Shown here piece by piece: positions 53,799-63,096 of a stretch of DNA of 64,000 nt. Source of the stretch: Sulfuriferula nivalis (GTDB taxonomy: Bacteria > Pseudomonadota > Gammaproteobacteria > Burkholderiales > Sulfuriferulaceae); the NCBI RefSeq assembly GCF_009937995.1, contig NZ_AP021881.1, positions 1,550,001-1,614,000 of the forward strand, in the 5' to 3' direction. Both the position numbers and the translations under genes were made by a program. Every line of letters starts with the position of its first letter. The first letter of the stretch is position 1. Under the pieces are notes generated by a model that was given only the letters and a program-made list of their open reading frames with translations, did no database searches and was not told the DNA's origin.

Positions 53799-55010
53799 TT
53801 ACTCATGCCGCAATGCTTCAATCGGATTCATCTGCGCGGCGCGTCTGGCTGGGAAGTAGCCGAACACCACGCCGATGGCTGCAGAGAATAACAGAGATAA
53901 CAGATTGATGGCTGGGTCAAACGTGTAGGGTACGCCCATCATGCCTGACAGCAGGTACGACGCAACGGTGGCGATGACGATTCCGATTACACCGCCCAGC
54001 GCCGACAGCACCATGGCCTCGATAAGAAACTGCAGTAGCACTTCTCTTTCCAGTGCACCCACGGCCAGACGCAAGCCTATTTCGTGTGTACGTTCGGTGA
54101 CGCTGACCAGCATGATGTTCATGATGCCAATGCCGCCCACCAGCAGGCTTACCGCAGCCACCGCGCCGAGCAGGCTGGTGAGCACGCCCATAGTGCTGCT
54201 CAGTGTTTCGGCCAGTTGTTGGGTATCGAAAATGTTGAAATTATCGTCATCGCTTTTGGCCAGATGGCGGCGCTCGCGTAGCAGCTGCCGCAGGCTGGCC
54301 TTTAGTGGGGCACTGTCGCTGCCGTCCTGCATTGACACTAGCAGGTTGTCGACCTTGTGGCCGCCAGTGACACGGCGCTGAAGCGTGTGCAACGGTAGCA
54401 GTACGGTGTCGTCCTGATCACCCATGCCGCCTTGTCCTTTGGCCGCCAGCACAGCGATAACATCACAGGAAAACTGCTTCACGCGCAACTGCTGACCCAG
54501 GCCGGTCTGGCCTGCTGTGCCGCCCCATAATTCGCGCCGCACGGTCTCGCCGACGATACACACGGCCGCCCCCGACAGCTGTTCATCCGGTGCGAACAGG
54601 CGCCCGCTGGCGAGCTGCCAGTTGCCAGTCTCGAACCAAGCATTGCTGCTGCCGACGACGGTGGTAGCCCAGTTTCTGCCATTGGCCACGACCGTGGCAG
54701 TGGTGCGGTCCTGAGGTGCTACCGCAGCTACGCCACCGATCTGCGCGGCAATGGCTTCGCCGTCAGCTTCGGTGAATTGCGGCACGCCGCCATGACCGCC
54801 ACCACCGATGCGTTGGCCGGGGCTGACCATCAGCAGGTTAGTGCCAAGGCTGGTGATTTTCTCTTCGATTGCTTGTGTGGCGCCGTTGCCCAAGGTCACC
54901 ATCGTGATGACCGCGCTGACACCGATGACGATGCCCAGGATGGTAAGGAACGAGCGCAGCATGTTACGTCGTACTGAACGCAGAGCCAGCATGAAGACAC
55001 TGAACAGCAT
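53799..55010 (-). CDS. MacB-type ABC permease
   Basis: This 403-residue membrane subunit has an N-terminal transmembrane helix (about 18-45, RSFLTILGIVIGVSAVITM), a large periplasmic MacB-core domain (about 50-270) and three C-terminal helices of the FtsX type (MGVLTSLLGAVAAVSLLVGG, then VLSALGGVIGIVIATVASYLL and INLLSLLFSAAIGVVFGYFPA). It shares one base with the end of the ATPase gene. With the ATPase, adaptor and outer membrane factor it would form a MacAB-TolC-like export machine. In MacB of Escherichia coli the ATPase and permease are fused; here they are separate. Confidence 0.88.
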   Translation of the reverse strand: MLFSVFMLALRSVRRNMLRSFLTILGIVIGVSAVITMVTLGNGATQAIEEKITSLGTNLLMVSPGQRIGGGGHGGVPQFTEADGEAIAAQIGGVAAVAPQDRTTATVVANGRNWATTVVGSSNAWFETGNWQLASGRLFAPDEQLSGAAVCIVGETVRRELWGGTAGQTGLGQQLRVKQFSCDVIAVLAAKGQGGMGDQDDTVLLPLHTLQRRVTGGHKVDNLLVSMQDGSDSAPLKASLRQLLRERRHLAKSDDDNFNIFDTQQLAETLSSTMGVLTSLLGAVAAVSLLVGGIGIMNIMLVSVTERTHEIGLRLAVGALEREVLLQFLIEAMVLSALGGVIGIVIATVASYLLSGMMGVPYTFDPAINLLSLLFSAAIGVVFGYFPARRAAQMNPIEALRHE

Positions 55011-55747
55011 CAGATGGTTTCCATCGGTGTGGGCGGTGGTGCGGTGAGGGTGGGGTTCGGATTGACCGCATCTTTGGCGATGCGACCATCAATGAAGTGC
55101 ACCATGCGGCGCGCGTAGGCAGCCATGTCGGGCTCGTGCGTCACCATCAGCACGGTGATGCCGTGGTCACGGTTTAGTGCCATCAGCAGACCCATGATCT
55201 CGTGGCTGCGCTGCGTATCTAAGTTGCCGGTGGGTTCGTCGGCCAGCACCACGGCGGGCTGGGTGACGATGGCGCGAGCTATTGCTACACGCTGCTGTTG
55301 TCCGCCCGACAATTCAGTTGGTGTGTGGTGTTCCCAGCCAGCCAGACCTACATCACGCAGAGCCTGACTGGCGGCAATGGCACGGGCGCGGGCACCGTCA
55401 CCGCGGTACAGTAGCGGAAGCTCCACGTTCTCCTGCGCCGAGGTGCGTGCAAGCAAGTTAAAACCCTGAAACACAAATCCCAGATAGCGCCGTCGCAGCC
55501 GCGCGCGCTGGTCGCGCGACAGGGCTTCGACATGCGCACCTTTGAACAAATACTCGCCACTGGTGGGCGTGTCCAGGCAGCCCAGAATGTTCATGGCTGT
55601 GGACTTGCCCGAGCCACTTGGACCCATGATGGACACAAATTCACCTGCGTTGATCTCCAGGTCGATGCCGTTCAACGCCATCAGCTCGTTAGCGCCGCTA
55701 CCATAGCGCTTGCTGACGCCGCGTAGCTGGATCAGGGGCGTGCTCAT
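55010..55747 (-). CDS. MacB/LolD-type ABC transporter ATPase
   Basis: This 245-residue ATPase shows Walker A GPSGSGKS (residues 42-49), Q-loop FVFQGFNLL (91-99), signature LSGGQQQ (146-152), Walker B VVLADE (166-171) and an H-loop (MVTHEPDMA). It energises the permease encoded next to it. It overlaps the adaptor gene by four bases and touches the permease gene, so the three are co-translated. The substrate is not predictable: macrolides, peptides or lipoproteins are known for the family. Confidence 0.92.
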   Translation of the reverse strand: MSTPLIQLRGVSKRYGSGANELMALNGIDLEINAGEFVSIMGPSGSGKSTAMNILGCLDTPTSGEYLFKGAHVEALSRDQRARLRRRYLGFVFQGFNLLARTSAQENVELPLLYRGDGARARAIAASQALRDVGLAGWEHHTPTELSGGQQQRVAIARAIVTQPAVVLADEPTGNLDTQRSHEIMGLLMALNRDHGITVLMVTHEPDMAAYARRMVHFIDGRIAKDAVNPNPTLTAPPPTPMETI

Positions 55748-57129
55748 TTTGAGGCCGCGGTTTTCTGCGCGGTGACGACCTGCATGCCAACTTTCAGGTC
55801 TCCGCCGATGATTTCGGTCATATGGCCGTCGCTGATGCCAGGCATAACAGCCGTGGCCACTGGCGTGCCGCTCGCACCTACGGGCAGCACCCAGACTTGA
55901 CGTGCGTTGGCTGTGCTGGCGCTGTCGGCAGCGCCCTTGCGGCTGCTCTCGGTCTTAGGTCGGCCAAAATTGATGCCGGAAGCGAGACCTTTTTTCGCGT
56001 CGGCCGCAGCAGTGGTCGGTGTGTAACGCAATGCGGCGTTGGGCACCAGCAGTACGTCTTTGCGCTGTTTGGCTACGATGGTGGCGGTGGCTGTCATGCC
56101 CGGGCGCAGGCTCAGATCCGTATTGTTAACGTCCAGGTAGGTTAAGTAGGTGACAACATTGTCGGTGATCGTAGAGCCGAAACCTACGCGCGTAATGTGT
56201 GCTGGGAACGACCGGCTTGGATACGCACTGACGGTGAAGGTTGCCTCTTGCCCGAGCTTCACCACGCCGACATCGGCCTCGTCTACATAGACCCACAGAC
56301 GCAACCTTGTGAGGTCTTCGGCCACGGTGAATAGAGTGACGGCCTGCAGTGAGGCGGCAACAGCATTGCCCGGATCCACCGCGCGGGTCAGCACGACGCC
56401 ATCGGCGGGTGCACGGATCGATGCTTTTGACAGGTTGATCTGGTTGGTAGACAGCGTTGCTTGCGCGGTTTTAACGGCAGCACGGGCGCTGGCATCGGCA
56501 GCTTTAGCGCGGGTGAGCGTCGCACGGGCGACATCAAGCTCGGTTTTGGCTGGCACCTTGCCGCCGGAAAGTTTTTCTACGGCTTCAAGACGCGCAAGGC
56601 TGGCTTGCGCCTCTGTGATGGTGGCGGCAGTTTCATTTGTTTTACTTTGAGCGGCGTCCAGTGCCGCCTGCGAACCAGTGACCTGATCGCGTAATTTAGC
56701 AGGGTCGAGTTCGACTAGTACTTGCCCCCGCTTGATCTGATCGTTGACATCGGCGTTAACCTTCAGCACCGTGCCCGAGAGTTCGCTGCCTATACTGATC
56801 GTGCGTGTGGGCTGTATCGTGCCGTTGGCAGTGACGGTCAGTGTCAGGTTGCCGCGCGTCACTGCCTGTGTGATGTAGACCGGTGCAGCGTTGGCGATTC
56901 GGCTCATATACCAGTACCACAGGCCAATGGCTACCAGCAGTATCAGCGCGACGCCTGCCCAAATCATTGGTCGTCGATACCAACTTTTCGCAGTCGGTTC
57001 GTCAAGCATTGCGGCCAGATTAGTGGCGGGTGCTTGATCGTTTGCAACCTCGGCTTTAGTTTTAGCATCAGCTGAGTTTGCAGTTGGCGCTGGTGATGCT
57101 GCGTCGGGTGAGGGGGTCAGGTCGGTCAT
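55744..57129 (-). CDS. MacA-type periplasmic adaptor subunit
   Basis: This 461-residue protein has a Pro/Ala/Thr-rich cytoplasmic N-terminus and one transmembrane helix (about 55-74). A biotinyl-lipoyl-like half follows (GSELSGTVLKVNADVNDQIKRGQVLVELDP), then a helical hairpin (about 155-235), the second lipoyl half (IRAPADGVVLTRAVDPGNAV) and a beta-barrel domain. It bridges the ABC permease and the outer membrane channel. It overlaps both neighbouring genes by four bases. An insertion of about 40 residues rich in Ala/Lys/Ser (GLASGINFGRPKTESSRKGAA region) near the C-terminus is unusual for the family. Confidence 0.9.
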   Translation of the reverse strand: MTDLTPSPDAASPAPTANSADAKTKAEVANDQAPATNLAAMLDEPTAKSWYRRPMIWAGVALILLVAIGLWYWYMSRIANAAPVYITQAVTRGNLTLTVTANGTIQPTRTISIGSELSGTVLKVNADVNDQIKRGQVLVELDPAKLRDQVTGSQAALDAAQSKTNETAATITEAQASLARLEAVEKLSGGKVPAKTELDVARATLTRAKAADASARAAVKTAQATLSTNQINLSKASIRAPADGVVLTRAVDPGNAVAASLQAVTLFTVAEDLTRLRLWVYVDEADVGVVKLGQEATFTVSAYPSRSFPAHITRVGFGSTITDNVVTYLTYLDVNNTDLSLRPGMTATATIVAKQRKDVLLVPNAALRYTPTTAAADAKKGLASGINFGRPKTESSRKGAADSASTANARQVWVLPVGASGTPVATAVMPGISDGHMTEIIGGDLKVGMQVVTAQKTAASK

Positions 57130-58604
57130 GATAGCGGAGTCCGTTGTTCGGTATGGGATGTTGCATGATCGTTGTTGTCGGGTATCCAGCCGCCACCCAG
57201 CGCCTTGTACAGACGCACATGATCGGCGCTGAGGTCGGCAGTGGCGCTGGCCACACTGTCCTGCGTGCTGAGCTGGGTGCGCTGGGTTTGCAGCACGGTC
57301 GCGAAGTCCACCAATCCGCTGTCGTAGCTCTGGCGCGCAAGCCGCGCGGCATTAGTCGCCGCCTTGGCGGCTTCGCGCAGATGTAACAGGCGCTCGCGGT
57401 CGCCGCGTATTGCAACCAGTGCGTTTTCCACCTCCTGTAATGCCTTTAGCACAACAGCTTTGTAGGCCATACCCGCCTGATCCAGCGCGGCCTGCTGAGC
57501 GCGAATCTGGCCGCGTATGGCTCCACCGTCGAATACCGGCATGGAGATGCTGGCCAACAGTGAACTGACGACTGACGCGCCGTTGGTTAGCGCTCCCAGT
57601 GTCAGCGCGCTCAAGCCGAGCGAACCACCAAGATTGAAACTTGGTAGACGCGCCGCTTCGGCCTGCGATACGCGAGCCAGTGCTGCTGTCACCTGAAATT
57701 CGGCAGCCCTGACGTCGGGCCGCTGGCGTAGTGTATCGGCGGGCATGCTCATCGCCAGGTTGTCATCCGCCTGCGGCACCGGGGCGACAGCAGACAGCAC
57801 AGTCAGCAGGGCTGCCGGTGGCTTGCCGGTCAGCACGGCGAGCGCATGGCTGGCCTGGTCGATGCTGATTTGTAAGAGCGGCAGTTGAGCACGTGTCTGT
57901 TCTGTTGCGGCACGCGCCTGCTCAACATCAAGTGATGTGACCAGGCCAGCCTGCATGCGCCACTGCGTGATCTGTTGCGTCTCCTGCTGGCTGGCCAAGT
58001 TGTTTCTGGCAATCGTCAGTCGCGCCTGTGCGACGCGTAAGGTGATATAGCTGAGCGCCACTTCGGCGGCAATCGACACCTGTACGTCGCCGAGGCTCGC
58101 GGAGCTGGCTCTCGCCGTGGCGGCGCTGGCATTCAGCGCACTCCGTTTGGCGCCAAAGACATCAATCTCCCAACTCGCGTCCAGTCCGGCGTTGAAGTGG
58201 TTAATTGCATCGCTATCACCAGATTTACTGCGTTGTGCCGATGCCGAGGCACCGACTGTCGGCAACAGTGCAGCGGCAGCGACATCACGCAGCGCCCGAG
58301 CCTGCCGCAAAGCAGCTTCGGCACTTTTTACGCTGGTATTGGCCTGCATGGCCTGTGCCACAAGATTACCAAGCAGCGGGTCGTTAAAGCGCAGCCACCA
58401 CTGTGTCAGTGAAGATGATCCCACCGATGCCGTGTCATTGGTGACTGACCATGTGGCCGGTACTTCGATAGCGACGGGCGCTGTACGATACGATGAAGTA
58501 AGTGATGAGCAACCGTGCAGGGTCAGCAGCAAACCACCCACGACAGTGTGGATGCATATTTTGGCTGTAATGAGCCGGCTACGTGTAGTGAAAGGAATAT
58601 TCAT
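57126..58604 (-). CDS. Outer membrane factor lipoprotein (NodT/TolC-like)
   Basis: This 492-residue protein starts with a lipoprotein signal (lipobox LHGC, Cys at about residue 32). Two OEP repeats of long helices follow, with typical stretches WWLRFNDPLLGNLVAQAMQAN, SWEIDVFGAKRSAL, LRQRPDVRAAEFQVTAALARVSQAEAARLPSF and ALQEVENALVAIRGDRERL. It forms the outer membrane channel of the exporter. It is the first gene of the four-gene operon and overlaps the adaptor by four bases. The promoter must lie in 58605-58933, shared with the divergent transaldolase gene. Confidence 0.92.
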   Translation of the reverse strand: MNIPFTTRSRLITAKICIHTVVGGLLLTLHGCSSLTSSYRTAPVAIEVPATWSVTNDTASVGSSSLTQWWLRFNDPLLGNLVAQAMQANTSVKSAEAALRQARALRDVAAAALLPTVGASASAQRSKSGDSDAINHFNAGLDASWEIDVFGAKRSALNASAATARASSASLGDVQVSIAAEVALSYITLRVAQARLTIARNNLASQQETQQITQWRMQAGLVTSLDVEQARAATEQTRAQLPLLQISIDQASHALAVLTGKPPAALLTVLSAVAPVPQADDNLAMSMPADTLRQRPDVRAAEFQVTAALARVSQAEAARLPSFNLGGSLGLSALTLGALTNGASVVSSLLASISMPVFDGGAIRGQIRAQQAALDQAGMAYKAVVLKALQEVENALVAIRGDRERLLHLREAAKAATNAARLARQSYDSGLVDFATVLQTQRTQLSTQDSVASATADLSADHVRLYKALGGGWIPDNNDHATSHTEQRTPLS

Positions 58605-58933
58605 GGGTTAGGCAGGGATCGTGGGTCCGTGGGTGCTGGCTACTTAGTGATGACAATATTGCTCCGTGACCTTTGTGTAGGTCTGTTCGGTAGCGCACGA
58701 AGTTGAAAGTCATATAAATCCACAACACACAAGGCGAAATGCCAGCTGTATCAGTACATCAACAGTGCCGTAGTGTTTTTATGTTATGTGTTCCAGCGCA
58801 CAGAGCGTCTTGATACAAACGGCAAGAATGTCGCTTCTATCGAAATATCGCGGCGTTACTCTGGAAAAGGCTGGTTAAAGCAGAGTGAAGTGTTGATTGC
58901 AGCAGACTGTGTATGTCACAAATTGGTGAATAA
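58605..58933. promoter_or_regulatory. Divergent intergenic region between exporter operon and transaldolase
   Basis: About 330 bases separate the outgoing exporter operon (left) and transaldolase (right). Both promoters should lie here, but I could not identify convincing -35/-10 pairs or operators, and no small gene is supported. Confidence 0.45.
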
Positions 58934-60046
58934 ATGAAAATTACACAACAATTGCACGAACTCGGCCAAAGTCTCTGGCTCGACAACATCACGCGTGAGC
59001 TGCTGACTAGCGGTACATTGGCTCGTTATATCAGCGAGCTTTCCGTGACAGGGCTGACCTCCAATCCCACTATCTTCGATCACGCCATGCAGAAGGGGGA
59101 TTTCTACGATGAAGCGATCCGTCAAAAAACACTCGCTGGCAAGTCGGGAGAGGTGTTGTTCTTTGAACTTGCATTGGAAGATCTGATTCGGGCGGCTGAT
59201 TTGTTTCGGCCTATCTATGACGCCACGGGTGGGGTCGATGGTTGGGTGTCGCTGGAGGTGTCGCCCTTGCTGGCTGAAGATACTGCAGCCACGATAACAG
59301 CTGCTGTCCAGTTGCATGCGCGTGCACAGCGCCCGAATCTTTTCATCAAGATTCCAGGTACGGCGGCAGGGATTCCCGCAATTGAGGACGTGATTTTCGC
59401 TGGTGTGCCGGTTAACGTCACGCTGCTATTCTCCCGTGAGCACTATATTGCTGCAGCCGAGGCATACATGCGCGGCATCGAGCGGCGCATCGCTGAGGGG
59501 CTTGATCCAGTGGTCGGTTCAGTGGCATCGTTATTTATCAGCCGCTGGGATGTCGCTGTTAAGGATAAGGTTCCGGATACATTACACAATCGTCTCGGTA
59601 TCGCTATCGCGATGCGCACCTACGAAGCCTACCGTGATTTGCTGTCGTCCCCGCGTTGGCAAAAATTGGCTGCTTCCGGGGCTTTACAGCAACGCTTGCT
59701 GTGGGCGAGCACCAGTACTAAGGATCCTGCAGCCACTGACACACTTTACGTAGAAGCGCTCGCTGCGCCAGATACGGTCAATACCATACCCGAGAAGACA
59801 CTACTTGCCTTCGCTGAGCACGGCAACATAAAGCACGTATTATCGACCGATAAAGCTAATGCCGTAATGGCGGAAGCGGTAATCGCAGAATTTACCCGCG
59901 AGGGCATCAACGATGCAGCGCTGGCGGCTGAACTGCAACTTGAGGGAACAGCATCCTTTGCAAAATCCTGGCGCGACCTGATGGCATGCATTGCATCAAA
60001 AAGCGCCGCACTTACACATAACCATCCAGGTGAAAAATTGCCATGA
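58934..60046 (+). CDS. tal: Transaldolase
   Basis: It transfers a dihydroxyacetone unit between sedoheptulose 7-phosphate and glyceraldehyde 3-phosphate in the pentose phosphate pathway. The 370-residue length and the N-terminal LWLDNITRELLTSG with GLTSNPTIFDHAM fit the bacterial long-form transaldolases. The Schiff-base lysine is K139 in NLFIKIPGT, followed by GVPVNVTLLFS. The C-terminus carries DTVNTIPEKTLLAF. It starts with ATG after a weak ribosome site. Downstream are the phosphoketolase and aldolase genes on the same strand, so it belongs to a sugar-phosphate cluster. Confidence 0.93.
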   Translation: MKITQQLHELGQSLWLDNITRELLTSGTLARYISELSVTGLTSNPTIFDHAMQKGDFYDEAIRQKTLAGKSGEVLFFELALEDLIRAADLFRPIYDATGGVDGWVSLEVSPLLAEDTAATITAAVQLHARAQRPNLFIKIPGTAAGIPAIEDVIFAGVPVNVTLLFSREHYIAAAEAYMRGIERRIAEGLDPVVGSVASLFISRWDVAVKDKVPDTLHNRLGIAIAMRTYEAYRDLLSSPRWQKLAASGALQQRLLWASTSTKDPAATDTLYVEALAAPDTVNTIPEKTLLAFAEHGNIKHVLSTDKANAVMAEAVIAEFTREGINDAALAAELQLEGTASFAKSWRDLMACIASKSAALTHNHPGEKLP

Positions 60047-60271
60047 CCATCACAACGAACTCGACAAGTTGCTTGTCAATACCTTGCACCCATTTTCATC
60101 ATTACGCTGCAGCGGTTGTAGCGCGTAAATTTCGGTACGTCGTAAGTGAAGTAGCAAACCGACACATCCTTCCGGGGCAGCCATGCTCCTTAACATGTAC
60201 ACGGCACAAGATGTTTTGAATATGAATGTTGTCTAAGAAGTATTTGTATATTTAATTAAGGAGAGTAAGCA
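60047..60271. other. Short intergenic region
   Basis: No gene, RNA or clear terminator was recognised in these 225 bases. AAGGAGAG at its right end is the ribosome site of the next gene. Confidence 0.5.
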
Positions 60272-60682
60272 ATGCTCAATTACGACTTGCGACAAGACGA
60301 AGGCATACTGGTACTGCATCCGGAAGGACCACTTGAAGCGGCAGATTTTATTTCGATAACGAGTCAGGTTGATACTTATCTTGCTGAACATGGGAAGCTG
60401 CACGGCGTATTGATACATGCAAAATCATTTCCCGGCTGGAAAGGCTTTGCCGCGATGCTGGCTCACTTGAAATTCATCGAGGCGCATATTCAAAGAATCG
60501 AGAAAGTGGCAGTTGTTGCGGATGGCGCGTTGGCGAATATCATGCCGGACATTGCGAAACATTTTGTCCATGCAGAGGTGCAGCATTTCGACTTTGCGAA
60601 CGAGGAAGTCGCGTGGCTCTGGCTTAATATCCACAAGATACCCGTGAATCCAGGCGCGTCAACGGATAATCAGCACCCGTAA
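60272..60682 (+). CDS. SpoIIAA-like STAS-related protein
   Basis: This 136-residue protein belongs by appearance to the SpoIIAA-like group (STAS/SEC14-type fold). Features are an early beta strand (GILVLHPEGPLEAADFISI), a helix (VDTYLAEHGKLHGVLIHAKSFPGW), then HLKFIEAHIQRIEKVAVVADG and a C-terminal DFANEEVAWLWL. A strong AAGGAGAG ribosome site precedes the ATG. It sits between transaldolase and phosphoketolase on the same strand. Its role there is not known; binding of a small hydrophobic ligand or partner protein is only suggested by the fold. Confidence 0.8.
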   Translation: MLNYDLRQDEGILVLHPEGPLEAADFISITSQVDTYLAEHGKLHGVLIHAKSFPGWKGFAAMLAHLKFIEAHIQRIEKVAVVADGALANIMPDIAKHFVHAEVQHFDFANEEVAWLWLNIHKIPVNPGASTDNQHP

Positions 60683-60729
60683 TTCACTTAGCTTACATTC
60701 ATGAGATAGTAATGAAGGAAACATAGTCT

Positions 60730-63096
60730 ATGACTACTAACACGCTCACACCTGACCTGTTGTACAAAATTGACGCTTACTGGCGTGCCGCCAACTATCT
60801 GTCGGTCGGGCAGATTTTTCTCTATGATAATCCGCTTTTGAAGCGACCGCTGGTACTGGCGGACGTGAAACTCATGCTATTGGGTCACTGGGGTACTACA
60901 CCCGGACAGAACTTTATTTACGTACACCTGAACCGGGTCATCAATAAATATGACCTTGACATGATCTACGTCTGTGGCCCCGGCCACGGTGGCCCGGCCG
61001 TAGTTGGTAACACTTATCTCGAGGGTACCTATAGCGAGATATATCCCGACATCAGTCAGGATGAGGCAGGACTACAAAAACTCTTTCTACAGTTCTCGTT
61101 TCCGGGTGGTATTCCCAGTCACGCCTCGCCCGAGTGTCCCGGTTCGATCCATGAGGGTGGAGAGCTGGGCTATTCGTTAAGCCATTCGTTCGGCGCGGTG
61201 TTTGACAATCCCGATCTCATCGTTGCCTGTGTCATTGGTGACGGTGAAGCAGAAACCGGCCCCTTGGCCACGGCGTGGCAATCCAACAAGTTTCTCGATC
61301 CGATCACCGACGGCGCGGTGCTGCCGATTCTGCATCTCAATGGCTACAAGATCAGTAATCCGACTGTCCTCGCTCGCATCGAACATGAAGAATTGGAGCA
61401 ATTTCTTCGAGGTTGTGGCTGGGAACCTTACTTTGTGGAGGGTGATGAGCCGGAAGTGATGCATCAACTCATGGCCGGCACGCTGGAAAAGGCTATCGAA
61501 GACATTAAGAGCATCCAAAGCAATGCGCGCAGCAATAATAACACCGCGCGTCCGCGCTGGCCGATGATCGTCCTCAAGTCGCCCAAAGGCTGGACAGGGC
61601 CGGAGATAGTCGATGGTCTGCAGATCGAGGGTACGTTCCGCGCACACCAGGTGCCGCTCCATCCACACAATAAACCCGAGCACCTCAAGCTGCTGGATGA
61701 CTGGATGCGAAGCTACCGGCCTGAAGAACTGTTCGATGAACAGGGTCGTCTGAAACCCGAACTGGCCGAATTGGCGCCCAAGAGCGAACGTCGCATGGGC
61801 GCGAACCCCCACGCCAACGGCGGTATCTTGTTGCGCGATCTGCGTATGCCGGATTTTCGCGACTATGCAGCTTCAGTGCCGATACCGGGTGCACCCGGCA
61901 TCGGCGACACCCATGTGCTCGGACCTTTCTTGCGTGATGTCGCGAAGCTGAACCAGACGCAGCGAAATTTCCGGGTGTTTGGTCCAGACGAAACACTTTC
62001 AAACGGCCTGGAGGCGATGTTCGAAACAACCCAACGCCAATGGGACGCCGCGACCGTGCCGAACGACCAATATCTGGCGCCTGCCGGGCGCGTGATGGAA
62101 ATGCTCAGCGAGCACCAGTGCGAGGGCTGGCTCGAAGGTTACCTGCTGACCGGGCGGCATGGGCTGTTCAATTGCTACGAGGCATTCATCCACATTATCG
62201 ATTCGATGTTCAACCAGCACGCCAAGTGGCTGAAAGTCACGGCGCACTTGCCGTGGCGGCGCAAAATCGCCTCGCTTAACTACCTGTTGACCTCTCATGT
62301 CTGGCGTCAGGATCACAACGGCTTTACCCATCAGGATCCCGGCTTCATCGACCACGTAGTGAACAAGAAGGCCGAGGTCGTGCGAGTTTACTTTCCACCG
62401 GACGCCAACTGCCTGCTATCGGTGATGGATCATTGTCTGCGCAGCCGTCATTATGTCAACGTGGTGGTCGCGGGCAAACACCCGGCACCGCAGTGGCTGA
62501 CGATGGATGCCGCGATCAAGCACTGCACCCAGGGTATCGGCATATGGCAATGGGCCAGTAATGATCAGGCAGTTGCGCCCGACGTAGTCATGGCGTGCTG
62601 CGGCGATGTGCCTACGCTGGAGACACTAGCTGCCGTGTCCATCCTGCGCGAGCATCTGCCCGAACTGAAAATCCGCGTGGTCAATGTCGTTGATCTGATG
62701 AAACTACAGCCTGCCAGTGAACACCCGCACGGTTTGAGCGACACGGATTTTGACGAACTGTTCACCAAGGACAAGCCGGTTATATTTGCCTATCATGCCT
62801 ACCCGTGGCTGATCCACCGGCTGACTTATCGCCGTACTAACCACGCCAATATCCACGTGCGCGGCTACAAGGAAGAAGGCACTATCACAACACCTTTCGA
62901 TATGACCGTGTTGAACGACCTGGACCGCTTTCATCTGGTCATGGACACCATCGACCGTCTGCCGCAAACGGGTGATAAGGGCATCTACCTGAAACAGCAG
63001 CTCAAGGACAAGCTGATCGAACACAAACAGCACATCGAAAAGTACGGCCAGGACATGCCCGAGATTCGCAACTGGAAGTGGAGTAATTCCATATGA
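60730..63096 (+). CDS. xfp: Phosphoketolase (xylulose 5-phosphate/fructose 6-phosphate)
   Basis: This thiamine-diphosphate enzyme splits xylulose 5-phosphate (or fructose 6-phosphate) with phosphate to acetyl phosphate and an aldose phosphate. The 788-residue length is standard. The two family signatures are present: EGGELGY (residues 142-148) and the cofactor motif GDGEAETGP (170-178). GHGGPA near the N-terminus and [18 protein letters not shown] in the middle also fit. AAGGAAA lies before the ATG. The stop overlaps the aldolase start as ATGA, so the two are co-translated. The set suggests a phosphoketolase shunt yielding C2 units, as in many methylotrophs and autotrophs. Confidence 0.95.
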   Translation: MTTNTLTPDLLYKIDAYWRAANYLSVGQIFLYDNPLLKRPLVLADVKLMLLGHWGTTPGQNFIYVHLNRVINKYDLDMIYVCGPGHGGPAVVGNTYLEGTYSEIYPDISQDEAGLQKLFLQFSFPGGIPSHASPECPGSIHEGGELGYSLSHSFGAVFDNPDLIVACVIGDGEAETGPLATAWQSNKFLDPITDGAVLPILHLNGYKISNPTVLARIEHEELEQFLRGCGWEPYFVEGDEPEVMHQLMAGTLEKAIEDIKSIQSNARSNNNTARPRWPMIVLKSPKGWTGPEIVDGLQIEGTFRAHQVPLHPHNKPEHLKLLDDWMRSYRPEELFDEQGRLKPELAELAPKSERRMGANPHANGGILLRDLRMPDFRDYAASVPIPGAPGIGDTHVLGPFLRDVAKLNQTQRNFRVFGPDETLSNGLEAMFETTQRQWDAATVPNDQYLAPAGRVMEMLSEHQCEGWLEGYLLTGRHGLFNCYEAFIHIIDSMFNQHAKWLKVTAHLPWRRKIASLNYLLTSHVWRQDHNGFTHQDPGFIDHVVNKKAEVVRVYFPPDANCLLSVMDHCLRSRHYVNVVVAGKHPAPQWLTMDAAIKHCTQGIGIWQWASNDQAVAPDVVMACCGDVPTLETLAAVSILREHLPELKIRVVNVVDLMKLQPASEHPHGLSDTDFDELFTKDKPVIFAYHAYPWLIHRLTYRRTNHANIHVRGYKEEGTITTPFDMTVLNDLDRFHLVMDTIDRLPQTGDKGIYLKQQLKDKLIEHKQHIEKYGQDMPEIRNWKWSNSI